Assembly: GCA_900545445.1 (NCBI GenBank)
Contig: UQZH01000034.1
Span: forward strand, 1-22,560
Source: an uncultured Collinsella sp.
GTDB lineage: Bacteria; Actinomycetota; Coriobacteriia; Coriobacteriales; Coriobacteriaceae
Direction of reading: 5' to 3'
DNA: 22,560 nucleotides
Shown piece by piece: positions 14,444 to 21,874 of this stretch. Made by a program: the position numbers and the translations under genes. The notes under the pieces are model-generated. The model worked only from the letters and a program-made list of their open reading frames with translations, ran no database searches and was not told where the DNA came from. Every line of letters starts with the position of its first letter. Positions within the stretch are counted from its first letter, which is position 1.

Positions 14444-16684
14444 GTGGCAAAGAAGAAGACGAAGAACCAGCCAAAGAAAAAGCAGGTTAACGCCGAGAAC
14501 GTCATCGGCCTGCACTCCGAGGTCACCGACCAGCCGATCACGCAGACGCTCGAGGTCAACTACATGCCCTACGCTATGAGCGTCAACGTTTCGCGTGCGT
14601 TCCCCGAGATCGACGGCTTTAAGCCCTCGCACCGCAAGCTGCTCTACACCATGTACAAAATGGGTCTGCTCAAGGGCGAGCGCCAGAAGAGCGCCAACAT
14701 CGTGGGTCAGACCATGAAGCTCAACCCGCACGGCGACGCCGCGATCTACGAGACGATGGTGCGCCTGGCGACGGGTAACGAAGCGCTGCTTGCCCCCTTC
14801 GTGGAGTCGAAGGGCAACTTTGGCAAATACTATTCGGGCGACCTGAGCTACGCCGCCTCGCGTTACACCGAGGCCAAGCTCTCCCCCATCAGCGCCGAGA
14901 TCTTCAAGGACATTGACAAGGACCCGGTCGACTTTGTCGACAGCTACGACGGCGCCATGAAGGAGCCGCGCCTGCTGCCCACCACGTTCCCCAACATCCT
15001 CGTCTCGGCCAATAAGGGCATCGGCGTCGCCATGGCGTCCGATATCTGCGGCTTCAACCTCAACGAGGTCTGTACCGCAACGATGCACTACCTCAAGGAT
15101 CCCGATTGCGACCTGCTCGAGTACATGCCCATGCCCGACTTCTCGACCGGCGGCGAGATCATCTACCGCCGCGAGGAGATGGAAAAGATTATCGAGACCG
15201 GCCTTGGCAGCTTCCAAATCCGCTCCCGCTGGCGCTGGATTCCCGAAGAGCGCATCATCGAGGTCTACGAAATCCCCTACACCACCAAGACCGATGTCAT
15301 CATCGAGCGCATCGTCAAGCTTTCCAAAGAGGGCAAGGTCAAGGAGATCGCTGACATCCGTGACGAGACCGACCTGTCGGGTCTGCGCATCGCCATCGAC
15401 CTTAAGCGCGGTGTCGACCCCGACAAGCTCATGGCCAAGCTCTATCGCTCGACCACGCTGCAGGATTCGTTCTCGTGCAACTTTAACGTGCTGGTCGACG
15501 GCTATCCCCGCGTTATGGGCGTGCGCCAGATCTTGCACGAGTGGGTCAAGTGGCGTATTGAGTCCACGCGCCGCCGCATTAACTTTGACCTGGGCAAAAA
15601 GTCCGAGCGCCTGCACCTGCTGCACGGCCTTGAGGCAATTCTGCTCGACATCGACAAGGCCATCGCCATCATCCGCGGCACCAAGCTCGAGGCCGAGGTC
15701 GTGCCCAACCTTATGAAGGGTTTCGACATCGATGAGACCCAGGCCGAGTTTGTTGCCGAACTAAAGCTCCGCAACATCAACGAGGAGTACATCCTCAACC
15801 GCACCAAGGACATCGCTAAGCTCGAGGGTGAGATTGCCGAGCTTGAGGAGATCCTCTCCAGCGAGGAGAACATCAAGAAGGTCATCAGCGACGAGCTGGC
15901 AGCGGTCAACAAGAAGTATGTGATGCCGCGCCGCACGGGCAGAATTGAGCCCCATGAGGTCATCGAGGTGAGCCTGGAGCCCGAGGTCGAGGAGTACCCG
16001 GTCACCATCATGCTCTCGCGCGATGGCTACCTCAAAAAGATGACCGACCGAGTGCTCAAGAAGGCCACCACGCTCAAGTATAAAGACGGTGACAAGCCCT
16101 TTATCGAGTTTCCGTCCTCCAACACCCACGAGCTGCTGGTCTTTACCAACAAGAGCCAGGTGTACAAGTGCAAGGTTGCGACGTTTGAGGACACCAAGTC
16201 GGCCCAGCTGGGCTCGTACCTGCCCACCGACCTCGAGATGGAACCCGACGAGAGTGTCATCTGGGTCATCGACCCCGAGGACTATAAGGCCGACGTGCTG
16301 TTCGTCTTTGAGAACGGCCGCGTGGTGCGCGTCGCACTTGCCGGATACGTCACCAAGACCAACCGTAAGCGCCTCAAGAACGCCATCTACGGTGGCAGCA
16401 AGCTGCTGTATGCCCAGGTGCTCAAGGAAGATCGCGACATCGCGCTGGTCTCGAGCGACTATCGTTTGATGAACTTCAACACGTCGCTGCTCAAGACCAA
16501 GACGACCACCAACACGCAGGGCATCCAGGCCTTTACCGCCAAGAAGGGCCGCTCGGTCACCACCGTCGGCACGACCGAAGAAATCCTTGGCGCCGGCGTC
16601 TCGGCCGAGAAGTTTACCGCGCAGAGCCTCCCCTCTGCCGGTGCCCTCATGAAGGAAAACGACATGCCGAGCTTGTTTGACTAG
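14444..16684 (+). CDS. Type IIA DNA topoisomerase subunit A (GyrA/ParC-like)
   Basis: A 746-residue DNA breakage-reunion subunit. Starts at GTG (14444) with AGAGGA just upstream. The N-terminal 20 residues are Lys-rich. The winged-helix core has DGFKPSHRKLLY and the quinolone-contact region NPHGDAAIYE (95-103); the catalytic tyrosine is Tyr141 in AASRYTEAKLSP. The position equivalent to E. coli GyrA Ser83 is Ala99, and that of Asp87 is Glu103. Residues about 430-490 form the coiled coil (TKDIAKLEGEIAELEEILSS). The C-terminal domain (about 510-740) is a degenerate beta-pinwheel without any QRRGGKG-type GyrA box, so decatenation/relaxation rather than supercoiling is expected. Last gene of the operon; strong terminator 40 nt downstream. 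Confidence 0.93.
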   Translation: MAKKKTKNQPKKKQVNAENVIGLHSEVTDQPITQTLEVNYMPYAMSVNVSRAFPEIDGFKPSHRKLLYTMYKMGLLKGERQKSANIVGQTMKLNPHGDAAIYETMVRLATGNEALLAPFVESKGNFGKYYSGDLSYAASRYTEAKLSPISAEIFKDIDKDPVDFVDSYDGAMKEPRLLPTTFPNILVSANKGIGVAMASDICGFNLNEVCTATMHYLKDPDCDLLEYMPMPDFSTGGEIIYRREEMEKIIETGLGSFQIRSRWRWIPEERIIEVYEIPYTTKTDVIIERIVKLSKEGKVKEIADIRDETDLSGLRIAIDLKRGVDPDKLMAKLYRSTTLQDSFSCNFNVLVDGYPRVMGVRQILHEWVKWRIESTRRRINFDLGKKSERLHLLHGLEAILLDIDKAIAIIRGTKLEAEVVPNLMKGFDIDETQAEFVAELKLRNINEEYILNRTKDIAKLEGEIAELEEILSSEENIKKVISDELAAVNKKYVMPRRTGRIEPHEVIEVSLEPEVEEYPVTIMLSRDGYLKKMTDRVLKKATTLKYKDGDKPFIEFPSSNTHELLVFTNKSQVYKCKVATFEDTKSAQLGSYLPTDLEMEPDESVIWVIDPEDYKADVLFVFENGRVVRVALAGYVTKTNRKRLKNAIYGGSKLLYAQVLKEDRDIALVSSDYRLMNFNTSLLKTKTTTNTQGIQAFTAKKGRSVTTVGTTEEILGAGVSAEKFTAQSLPSAGALMKENDMPSLFD

Positions 16685-16722
16685 GTACCACGGCAACGAG
16701 ATCGTTAGATACTTCGCAAAGC

Positions 16723-16770
16723 GACGAGGCCCGGAACGCAACGGCATTGCGCCCGGGGCTCGTCGTTTTT
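16723..16770 (+). terminator. Strong Rho-independent terminator
   Basis: A long stem GACGAG-CCCGG-CGCAA pairs with TTGCG-CCGGG-CTCGTC with small internal mismatches, followed directly by GTTTTTCTT. It ends the topoisomerase operon. Confidence 0.92.
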
Positions 16771-16799
16771 CTTCTCAACTATTTTTTAACGCAGATAAA

Positions 16800-16829
16800 T
16801 TGATTTCTGCTTATTTTTCTGCGTAAAAA
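16800..16829 (+). promoter_or_regulatory. Putative promoter of the AAA ATPase gene
   Basis: -35 TTGATT (16800-16805), 18-bp spacer, -10 TAAAAA (16824-16829). It is embedded in an AT-rich stretch flanked by ACGCAGA...TCTGCGT inverted arms, about 100 nt upstream of the start codon; the intervening leader holds the GCAA-N3-TTGC array. Confidence 0.45.
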
Positions 16830-16870
16830 ATGTCAGCGTCACTGCTTCGATGCCCTTTGGTCAGCCGTTA

Positions 16871-16919
16871 GCAAAACTTGCAAAAGTTAGCAAAAGTTGC
16901 AAAAATTAGCAAAACTTGC
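16871..16919 (+). promoter_or_regulatory. Three-copy GCAA-N3-TTGC operator-like array
   Basis: GCAAAACTTGC (16871), GCAAAAGTTGC (16890) and GCAAAACTTGC (16909) are 11-bp dyads placed exactly 19 bp apart, all between the promoter and the ribosome binding site of the ATPase gene. The regular spacing suggests cooperative binding of a repressor, possibly the ATPase's own C-terminal winged helix. A two-copy version recurs at 20895-20923. Confidence 0.7.
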
Positions 16920-16931
16920 AAAGGAGCTACC

Positions 16932-18026
16932 ATGGAGTACAGCAAGAACCCCTTTACCCCGACGTTTGGAAGCGTCCCTCCCTTTCTAGCGGGTCGCGAG
17001 CATATCCTGCGTGACATCAACCGTGGCTTTATCAACGGCCCGGGAGATCCCAACCTGTCAACCATTTTTACTGGCGCAAGGGGAACGGGCAAGACGGCGC
17101 TTCTCTCGCTCCTTTCAGAAACGGCGCTTGAACACGGCTGGATCGCAGCAAATGTCTCCGCCATGCCAGGCATGCTCGAAGATATTATCGAGCGAACCAA
17201 AGAAGCCGCAGATAGCTACCTCTCACAGCCTCACGCGCGCATAAACGGTGTTCAAATTGGCCCAGTGGGCATCGATTGGACATATGCTCAAGAGGCTCAG
17301 GGCAACTGGCGCACGCGCATGAATGGCATCTTTAAGCAACTCGAAAAACATGACATCGGACTTCTCATCACCATCGATGAAGTCACCGTCGATCTCGAAG
17401 AAATGCTTCAATTTGCCTCTGTTTACCAGCACTTTGTACGCGAAGGTAAAAAAGTTGCCCTACTCATGGCAGGACTGCCCTACAAAGTATCGGCGTTGCT
17501 GCGCAACGATTCCGTCTCGTTCCTTAGGCGTTCCCAATATCATCAGTTGGGACGAATCACTGACGTTGAAATTGCAAACGCATTCCGCAAAACCGTTGAG
17601 GCCGGAGGCCGCTCAATCACGCCAGAAGCGCTCGAGGATGCCGTGAAGGCCGTCGACGGATTTCCCTATATGATGCAGCTCGTCGGATATCGCACATGGG
17701 ATGTTTCGGAGAACTCGCCCAAAATCAGTGCACCTGATGTACAGCAGGGTTCTCTGCTTGCCCGCATGGAGCTGCGCGATCGAATTCTCGAAACTACCTA
17801 TCGGGAGCTTTCCGATAAAGACATTGAGTTTTTGCTCGCGATGCTGCCCGATTCTGGCCCCAGCAGGGTCTCGGAGATAGCCAAACGCATGGGCGTCGCC
17901 AGCAACTACGCAAGCCAATACAAACGCCGCCTCCTGGAGGACGGCGTCATTGGAGAGCGCGGGCGTGGTCTCGTTGGCTTTGACATTCCCGCGTTCAGGG
18001 AATTCTTGAACGAGAAGGCGTTTTAG
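16932..18026 (+). CDS. AAA ATPase with C-terminal winged helix
   Basis: A 364-residue P-loop ATPase (archaeal-ATPase-like). Start ATG at 16932 with AAGGAG 5 nt upstream. Walker A GARGTGKT (48-55), Walker B LLITIDE (Asp149/Glu150). The C-terminal winged-helix domain (about 300-360) carries GPSRVSEIAKRMGVASNYAS followed by YKRRLLEDGVIGERGRG and ends near the C-terminus. The family is common in coriobacteria and is of unknown cellular function; the winged helix suggests DNA binding or regulation. Preceded by a dyad array and followed by a damaged flavodoxin-like gene on the opposite strand. A degenerate copy of codons 36-112 exists at 4651-4882. Confidence 0.92.
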   Translation: MEYSKNPFTPTFGSVPPFLAGREHILRDINRGFINGPGDPNLSTIFTGARGTGKTALLSLLSETALEHGWIAANVSAMPGMLEDIIERTKEAADSYLSQPHARINGVQIGPVGIDWTYAQEAQGNWRTRMNGIFKQLEKHDIGLLITIDEVTVDLEEMLQFASVYQHFVREGKKVALLMAGLPYKVSALLRNDSVSFLRRSQYHQLGRITDVEIANAFRKTVEAGGRSITPEALEDAVKAVDGFPYMMQLVGYRTWDVSENSPKISAPDVQQGSLLARMELRDRILETTYRELSDKDIEFLLAMLPDSGPSRVSEIAKRMGVASNYASQYKRRLLEDGVIGERGRGLVGFDIPAFREFLNEKAF

Positions 18027-18055
18027 CACGCCGGAATTGTCCGCGGAAGCATCAA

Positions 18056-18123
18056 CGCATGGCAATCAGCATTCCTCTTGGTAAGGATAGCAAGCATTTT
18101 CCACCAACACCGATTGCCATGCG
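18056..18123. repeat. Long inverted repeat (12-bp arms), copy 1
   Basis: CGCATGGCAATC (18056-18067) and GATTGCCATGCG (18112-18123) pair perfectly across a 44-nt middle, just 3' of the truncated flavodoxin gene and between converging genes. It may be a bidirectional terminator or a structured 3' element. The arms are conserved in copy 2, while the middle differs. Confidence 0.7.
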
Positions 18124-18135
18124 TTCTTCTTGTCC

Positions 18136-18477
18136 TTAGGCGAGCTTGCGAGCGAGCTCTCGCACCTCTTCCAACTTGGGCGAGGAGGCCATGCTGTCGC
18201 GCTCGGTCATGCCGCTAATGGTGACAATGCCCTGGTCCTCCCACTTGCAGTACGCGCATGTGGCCCTGTACATAGCAATCGCCGCATCATAGACGCCCTC
18301 GCTGTGGCTATCGAGCAAAAGGGCCGTCTTGGTGAACGGGAAGCCCGTAGCACCGAAGGCGTACAGGCGGTCGATGGCGGCTTTCTCCTGCGCAGTGATA
18401 TCAAACCAGTAGATGGGCGAGGCGAAGACTCCCTCCTTCATGCCGCAGGCGCTCGGCACGCATTTTGTTGTAACCAA
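18136..18477 (-). pseudogene. Truncated flavodoxin-like oxidoreductase
   Basis: The C-terminal 97 residues (from FASPIYWFDITAQEKAAIDR to the end) are nearly identical to the intact flavodoxin-like protein encoded at 21023-21553. A 244-bp deletion has removed the N-terminal FMN-binding GSPRKGANT motif, the Cys cluster and the original start codon and fused the rest out of frame to the former 5' flank, giving an artificial N-terminus (MVTTKCVPSACG). 244 is not a multiple of three. Not expected to bind FMN. Confidence 0.9.
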
Positions 18478-18665
18478 AACAGATGGCGCTATTCAGTCGT
18501 CTGCAGATCGCATCTCTCGTTCGCGCTCTCCAAAGAAGGTGCAAGCAGAAGCATCACGGGCATTGATCGGCGCCGATATGGATCACGACATGAAACCGTA
18601 AGGGTTGGCCAGCGGTTGCTAGATTCAGTAGCTCGCAGCAATAGAGCGAATGACGACTTCGGCGA

Positions 18666-18671
18666 TATAAT
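18666..18671 (+). promoter_or_regulatory. -10 element of the DUF262 gene
   Basis: A perfect TATAAT lies 40 nt upstream of the DUF262 start codon. No good -35 is seen at 16-18 bp. It falls outside the duplicated segment, so it belongs to the inserted module. The palindrome ATCGGCGCCGAT at 18566-18577 lies further upstream. Confidence 0.5.
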
Positions 18672-18711
18672 CCGTGTCATCTTGATTGTTCCCGCGCGGA
18701 AGGTACAGCTC

Positions 18712-20445
18712 ATGTCCAAGCTCAACATCGACCAGCGATCGATTCGCGATCTTCTCACCGATAAGCGATCAGACTTCCTCATCCCCGACTACCAGAGGCC
18801 CTACGCCTGGGGCGAGGATGAATGCGCAACGCTGTGGGATGACCTGTTCTCGTTCGCTTTTCCAGGCGATGACTACGAGCGTTTCGACAGCGAGAACGAC
18901 GAATACTTCCTAGGACCCATCGTCACCTTTAAGAACCTCTCTGGCCAACTCGAGATCATTGACGGCCAGCAACGCCTCACCACCATCATGCTGCTGCTCC
19001 GCGCGTTCTACGACAAGTTCACCAACATGAAGGATAAGCAGTCTGTGAAGATGCGCGAGGCAATCGCCCGTTGCGTATGGAAGACCGACGAGTTCGACGA
19101 GCCCGACATGGAGCGTCTCAAGATCGACTCCGAGGTTGCATCGGACAACGACAAAAATGAATTCCTCGAGATTTTACGAGAGGGCAATGTAGGCGATGGC
19201 TGGAAAAGCGCCTATGCCCGCAACTTTGCTTTCTTCCAGAGGAAAATTGAGCAACTGGTGAGCGAGTGGCCCACCTACACCGTCTACATGGCCACACGCG
19301 TCATCAACAATGTGATACTGTTGCCCATTGAAGCGGAGTCGCAGGACACCGCGCTACGCATCTTCTCGACTCTAAACGACCGAGGGTTGCCTCTCTCAGA
19401 TGCCGACATCTTCAAGAGCCAGTTCTACAAGCATTATTCCGACACGGGGCGCAAGGATGAGTTCATCCGTCGCTGGAAGGGGCTCGAGGAGGGAGCGAAC
19501 GCTATCTTCCGGCCCATGCGCGGTACACCAACCGATGAGCTATTTACGCGCTATATGTACTACCGCCGCGCGAAGAAAGGCATCCGCGACACGACCACCG
19601 CATCGTTGCGCGACTTCTTCGGTGCCGATGGCTACGCCATACTCAAGGAGGACGCCACGCTCGGCGATCTTGAGGCCCTGCTCGGCTTCTGGAAACGCGT
19701 CGACGCGCAGGAAGGATTCAGCGAGCGCGTGCTCCGCAGGCTCTTCGTGCTGAACTACGCCCCCAACGGCATGTGGACCTATCTGCTAAGCGTCTGGTTC
19801 CTTGCCAACAGCGACAGCAAGGGTGTCCTCGACGACGAGGCACTCTACGGCTTTCTAAACAAGATCACGGCATTCATTTTCGCCTACGCCATTGAGCGTC
19901 CCGGCGTGAACGCGCTGCGTTCGCCAGTGTATCCCGAGATGATCAACATCGTGGAGCACCGCCCGGTGGAGTTTCCTAACCACCACTTCAATCGCGCAAA
20001 TATTACTGAGCGATTCCGAACCTACGTGTTCACCAACGGCAGGCCTGTAACGAAGTCCATGCTCACTTGGTGGGCGTACGCAGACCCAGATCAACCGCTC
20101 ATGGACCTGGACACCACGCTCGAAATTGAGCACATCTATGCCAAGAAGCGCAACGAGATAGACCCGCTCGTCGACCAATCCAACCTGGAGGCGCTGGGTA
20201 ACAAGGCGCTGCTCGAGAAGCGTGTAAACATCCGCGCGGCCGACTACAGATTCTGCGACAAGCGCAAGTACTATGAGGGATACACCGACGGCAATGGCAA
20301 GCGAAAAGCCGGAACAAAGATCGCGGAACTCAAGCGCCTGACACAAGTCATGGGAGACTTCACCGAAATAGACATCGCGACTCGCACGGCACGGATCATC
20401 GATGCCTTCGTGGACTACCTGGGCAACAACGGACTTTTGAGCTAA
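18712..20445 (+). CDS. DUF262 + DUF1524 protein, GmrSD-like nuclease
   Basis: A 577-residue fused protein. The N-terminal DUF262 (ParB/Srx-like, GmrS) domain has IPDYQRPYAWGEDE (24-37) and the diagnostic DGQQRLTT (84-91), thought to bind and hydrolyse nucleotide. The C-terminal DUF1524 (GmrD) HNH-type domain shows LEIEHIYAKKRNE with His474, then SNLEALGNKALLEKRVN. This architecture is that of type IV modification-dependent restriction enzymes (GmrSD family) and several related phage-defence nucleases. Start: ATG at 18712 with GGAAGG upstream; the longer open frame from 18130 is antisense to the flavodoxin pseudogene and is rejected. Overlapped by no gene; a DUF6508-like gene follows 9 nt later. 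Lies between two direct repeats, consistent with acquisition as an accessory module. The substrate, for example modified phage DNA, is inferred from family. Confidence 0.9.
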   Translation: MSKLNIDQRSIRDLLTDKRSDFLIPDYQRPYAWGEDECATLWDDLFSFAFPGDDYERFDSENDEYFLGPIVTFKNLSGQLEIIDGQQRLTTIMLLLRAFYDKFTNMKDKQSVKMREAIARCVWKTDEFDEPDMERLKIDSEVASDNDKNEFLEILREGNVGDGWKSAYARNFAFFQRKIEQLVSEWPTYTVYMATRVINNVILLPIEAESQDTALRIFSTLNDRGLPLSDADIFKSQFYKHYSDTGRKDEFIRRWKGLEEGANAIFRPMRGTPTDELFTRYMYYRRAKKGIRDTTTASLRDFFGADGYAILKEDATLGDLEALLGFWKRVDAQEGFSERVLRRLFVLNYAPNGMWTYLLSVWFLANSDSKGVLDDEALYGFLNKITAFIFAYAIERPGVNALRSPVYPEMINIVEHRPVEFPNHHFNRANITERFRTYVFTNGRPVTKSMLTWWAYADPDQPLMDLDTTLEIEHIYAKKRNEIDPLVDQSNLEALGNKALLEKRVNIRAADYRFCDKRKYYEGYTDGNGKRKAGTKIAELKRLTQVMGDFTEIDIATRTARIIDAFVDYLGNNGLLS

Positions 20446-20454
20446 AGAGCGAAC

Positions 20455-20829
20455 ATGTTCGAAAGACTAACCAAGTACGCTGGCAAGCTGGCGGACAGAA
20501 ACATGAATGTCGAGCTTGGGGGCGGGACGCTCGGACTCGAGGATTTCGTCGACGATTTCTATGAACTGGACGGGTTCGCGGACACCAGCTACTTCGAGAC
20601 GCTTGAACGCCATAGCATCGACACCTCGGAAGGCATAGACAGCTGCGACATCGACCATGGGGACATTGATCTGATACGTGCATGCATCACGTGGTGCGTT
20701 CGTGGCGACCGCTTCTGCGACGGACTCCTTGCCGCGCAAGCCAGGAGCGGGTTTCTGGACCGCTGCCTCTCCCGACTGAAGGAGCTCGACGAGAGCCGAT
20801 CGGCTGCCGCGAAGACATTTCGACCGTGA
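20455..20829 (+). CDS. Small DUF6508-like protein
   Basis: A 124-residue acidic soluble protein: MFERLTKYAGKLADRN, then DDFYELDGFADTSYFETLER, and a C-terminal segment (TWCVRGDRFCDGLLAAQARSG ending in LDRCLSRLKELDE is split here as TWCVRGDRFCDG and CLSRLKELDE). The RxxRFCDG and RLKELD motifs match my memory of the DUF6508 family. Start ATG at 20455, 9 nt after the DUF262 stop codon, so it is almost certainly co-transcribed; its own ribosome binding site is weak. Could be an immunity, regulatory or accessory subunit for the nuclease. Family call moderate, function unknown. Confidence 0.75.
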   Translation: MFERLTKYAGKLADRNMNVELGGGTLGLEDFVDDFYELDGFADTSYFETLERHSIDTSEGIDSCDIDHGDIDLIRACITWCVRGDRFCDGLLAAQARSGFLDRCLSRLKELDESRSAAAKTFRP

Positions 20830-20894
20830 CAGTTACCAACGATAAGCAATAAATCAAGGAGCGTTCCTCAGATAAAGGCCAGCTACAGCTGATA

Positions 20895-20923
20895 GCAAAA
20901 CTTGCAAAAATAGCAAAAGTTGC
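20895..20923 (+). promoter_or_regulatory. Two-copy GCAA-N3-TTGC array, orphan
   Basis: GCAAAACTTGC (20895-20905) and GCAAAAGTTGC (20913-20923) are identical to units of the three-copy array before the ATPase at 16932, here 18 bp apart. No ATPase gene follows: the array is directly succeeded by the second flavodoxin repeat. It appears to be a leftover operator. Confidence 0.65.
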
Positions 20924-20945
20924 AAAAGAAAATGTCAGCAACTAT

Positions 20946-21009
20946 GCATGGCAATCAGCAATCCTCTTGGTAAGGGAAGTAGGCTTTCCACCAACACCGA
21001 TTGCCATGC
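20946..21009. repeat. Long inverted repeat (11-bp arms), copy 2
   Basis: GCATGGCAATC (20946-20956) and GATTGCCATGC (20999-21009) flank a 42-nt middle, just past the stop codon of the intact flavodoxin-like gene. Same arms as copy 1, with a partly different middle, which argues that the pairing is maintained. Confidence 0.7.
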
Positions 21010-21022
21010 GTTCTTCTTGTCA

Positions 21023-21553
21023 TTAGGCGAGCTTGCGAGCGAGCTCTCGCGCCTCTTCCAACTTGGGCGAGGAGGCCATGCTGTCGCGCTCGGTCATACC
21101 GCTGATGGTGACAATGCCCTGGTCCTCCCACTTGCAGTACGCGCAGGTCGACTTGTACATAGCGATCGCCGCATCATAGACGCCCTCGCTGTGGCTATCG
21201 AGCAAAAGGGCCGTCTTGGTGAACGGGAAGCCCGTAGCACCGAAGGCGTACAGGCGGTCGATGGCGGCTTTCTCCTGCGCAGTGATATCAAACCAGTAGA
21301 TGGGCGAGGCGAAGACAACCATATCGGCGCCTTTCAGCGACTCGATCACGTTGGCCATGTCATCCTTCTGCACGCAAGTGCCCTCATGGGTAAAGCAGTA
21401 CTGGCATCCCAGACAACCAGCGATCTTTTTGCTGGCAACGCGGACGACCTCAACCGCATGGCCGCCCTCACGCGCGGTCTCGGCAAACGTCTCGACCATG
21501 GTGTCGGTATTGGCGCCCTTACGCGGGCTACCACTCAATACAACGATATTCAT
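21023..21553 (-). CDS. Flavodoxin-like NAD(P)H-dependent FMN reductase
   Basis: A 176-residue flavodoxin-fold oxidoreductase. FMN-phosphate loop GSPRKGANTD (8-17), a Cys cluster AGCLGCQYC that could bind a metal or cluster as in iron-sulfur flavoproteins, and the FMN-ring motif FASPIYWFDITAQ. The C-terminal half contains a further CAYC pair. Start ATG at 21553 with GGAGGG about 9 nt upstream. Cytosolic, predicted to reduce flavin, quinone or nitro substrates; the physiological substrate is unknown. Promoter not identified. The gene is duplicated in truncated form at 18136-18477. Confidence 0.92.
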   Translation of the reverse strand: MNIVVLSGSPRKGANTDTMVETFAETAREGGHAVEVVRVASKKIAGCLGCQYCFTHEGTCVQKDDMANVIESLKGADMVVFASPIYWFDITAQEKAAIDRLYAFGATGFPFTKTALLLDSHSEGVYDAAIAMYKSTCAYCKWEDQGIVTISGMTERDSMASSPKLEEARELARKLA

Positions 21554-21561
21554 AGAAATCT

Positions 21562-21874
21562 CCCTCCTTCATGCCGCAGGCGCGCGGCACACATTTCGTT
21601 GTAACCAAAACGGATGGAGCTATTCAGTCGTCTGTAGATCGCATCTCTCGTTCGCGCTCTCTAGACACAATCTTATTGGCTGATAACTCCTCGGCCACCT
21701 TGATTCTCTCTCCGAGAATTGAACAGCAAATCGTTGCTCGCAAAGTATCGACTGTGGGAAAATTAACTTGAGCTTTCTCCCTGCTCGCGTAAGCGTTCGC
21801 GTGAAAGAGCCCAGCCGCATCGGCCAGGCGCAATATAGATCTGCGAAAACCTGCCTACGAACAAGGAGCGCCTT
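21562..21874. other. Divergent intergenic region
   Basis: About 310 bp between the flavodoxin-like gene (minus) and the secreted protein gene (plus). The first 100 bp belong to the duplicated segment. A minus-strand frame at 21833-21624 (ending ERIKVAEELSANKIVSRERE and a short tail) looks weakly coding, and another short minus frame ends at a TGA overlapping the flavodoxin ATG; neither has a start site I can support. AATATAGAT near 21832-21840 could be a -10 for the plus gene. Confidence 0.4.

Larger units (their letters stand above)
18056..18530. repeat. Direct repeat, copy 1 (flavodoxin-like locus)
   Basis: This segment repeats 20945-21661 at about 97% identity by eye where both are present, minus 244 bp (equivalent to 21317-21560). 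It carries the 3' end, the 3' long inverted repeat and the 5' flank of the flavodoxin-like gene. Similarity stops abruptly after TCGCGCTCTC at its right edge. Confidence 0.9.
20945..21661. repeat. Direct repeat, copy 2 (intact flavodoxin-like locus)
   Basis: Full-length version of the repeat at 18056-18530, including the 3' inverted repeat, the complete flavodoxin-like gene and about 100 bp of its 5' flank. The two copies are in the same orientation and enclose the DUF262/DUF6508 module. Confidence 0.9.

Noticed and set aside
13271..15625. 784-residue minus-strand ORF
   Set aside because: It lies antisense to both topoisomerase genes, whose motifs are unmistakable; long open antisense frames arise from GC-rich third codon positions. 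No ribosome binding site or domain.
15761..16747. 328-residue minus-strand ORF
   Set aside because: Antisense shadow of the topoisomerase A gene, running into its terminator.
16871..16919. CRISPR array
   Set aside because: Units are 11-bp dyads with 8-bp non-unique spacing, in a promoter leader, without cas genes or unique spacers.
18130..18711. N-terminal extension of the DUF262 reading frame
   Set aside because: This part is antisense to the flavodoxin pseudogene; the conserved DUF262 sequence and the ribosome binding site begin at 18712.
20948..21604. 218-residue plus-strand ORF
   Set aside because: Antisense to the intact flavodoxin-like gene; it resembles the 18130 ORF only because the two loci are duplicated.
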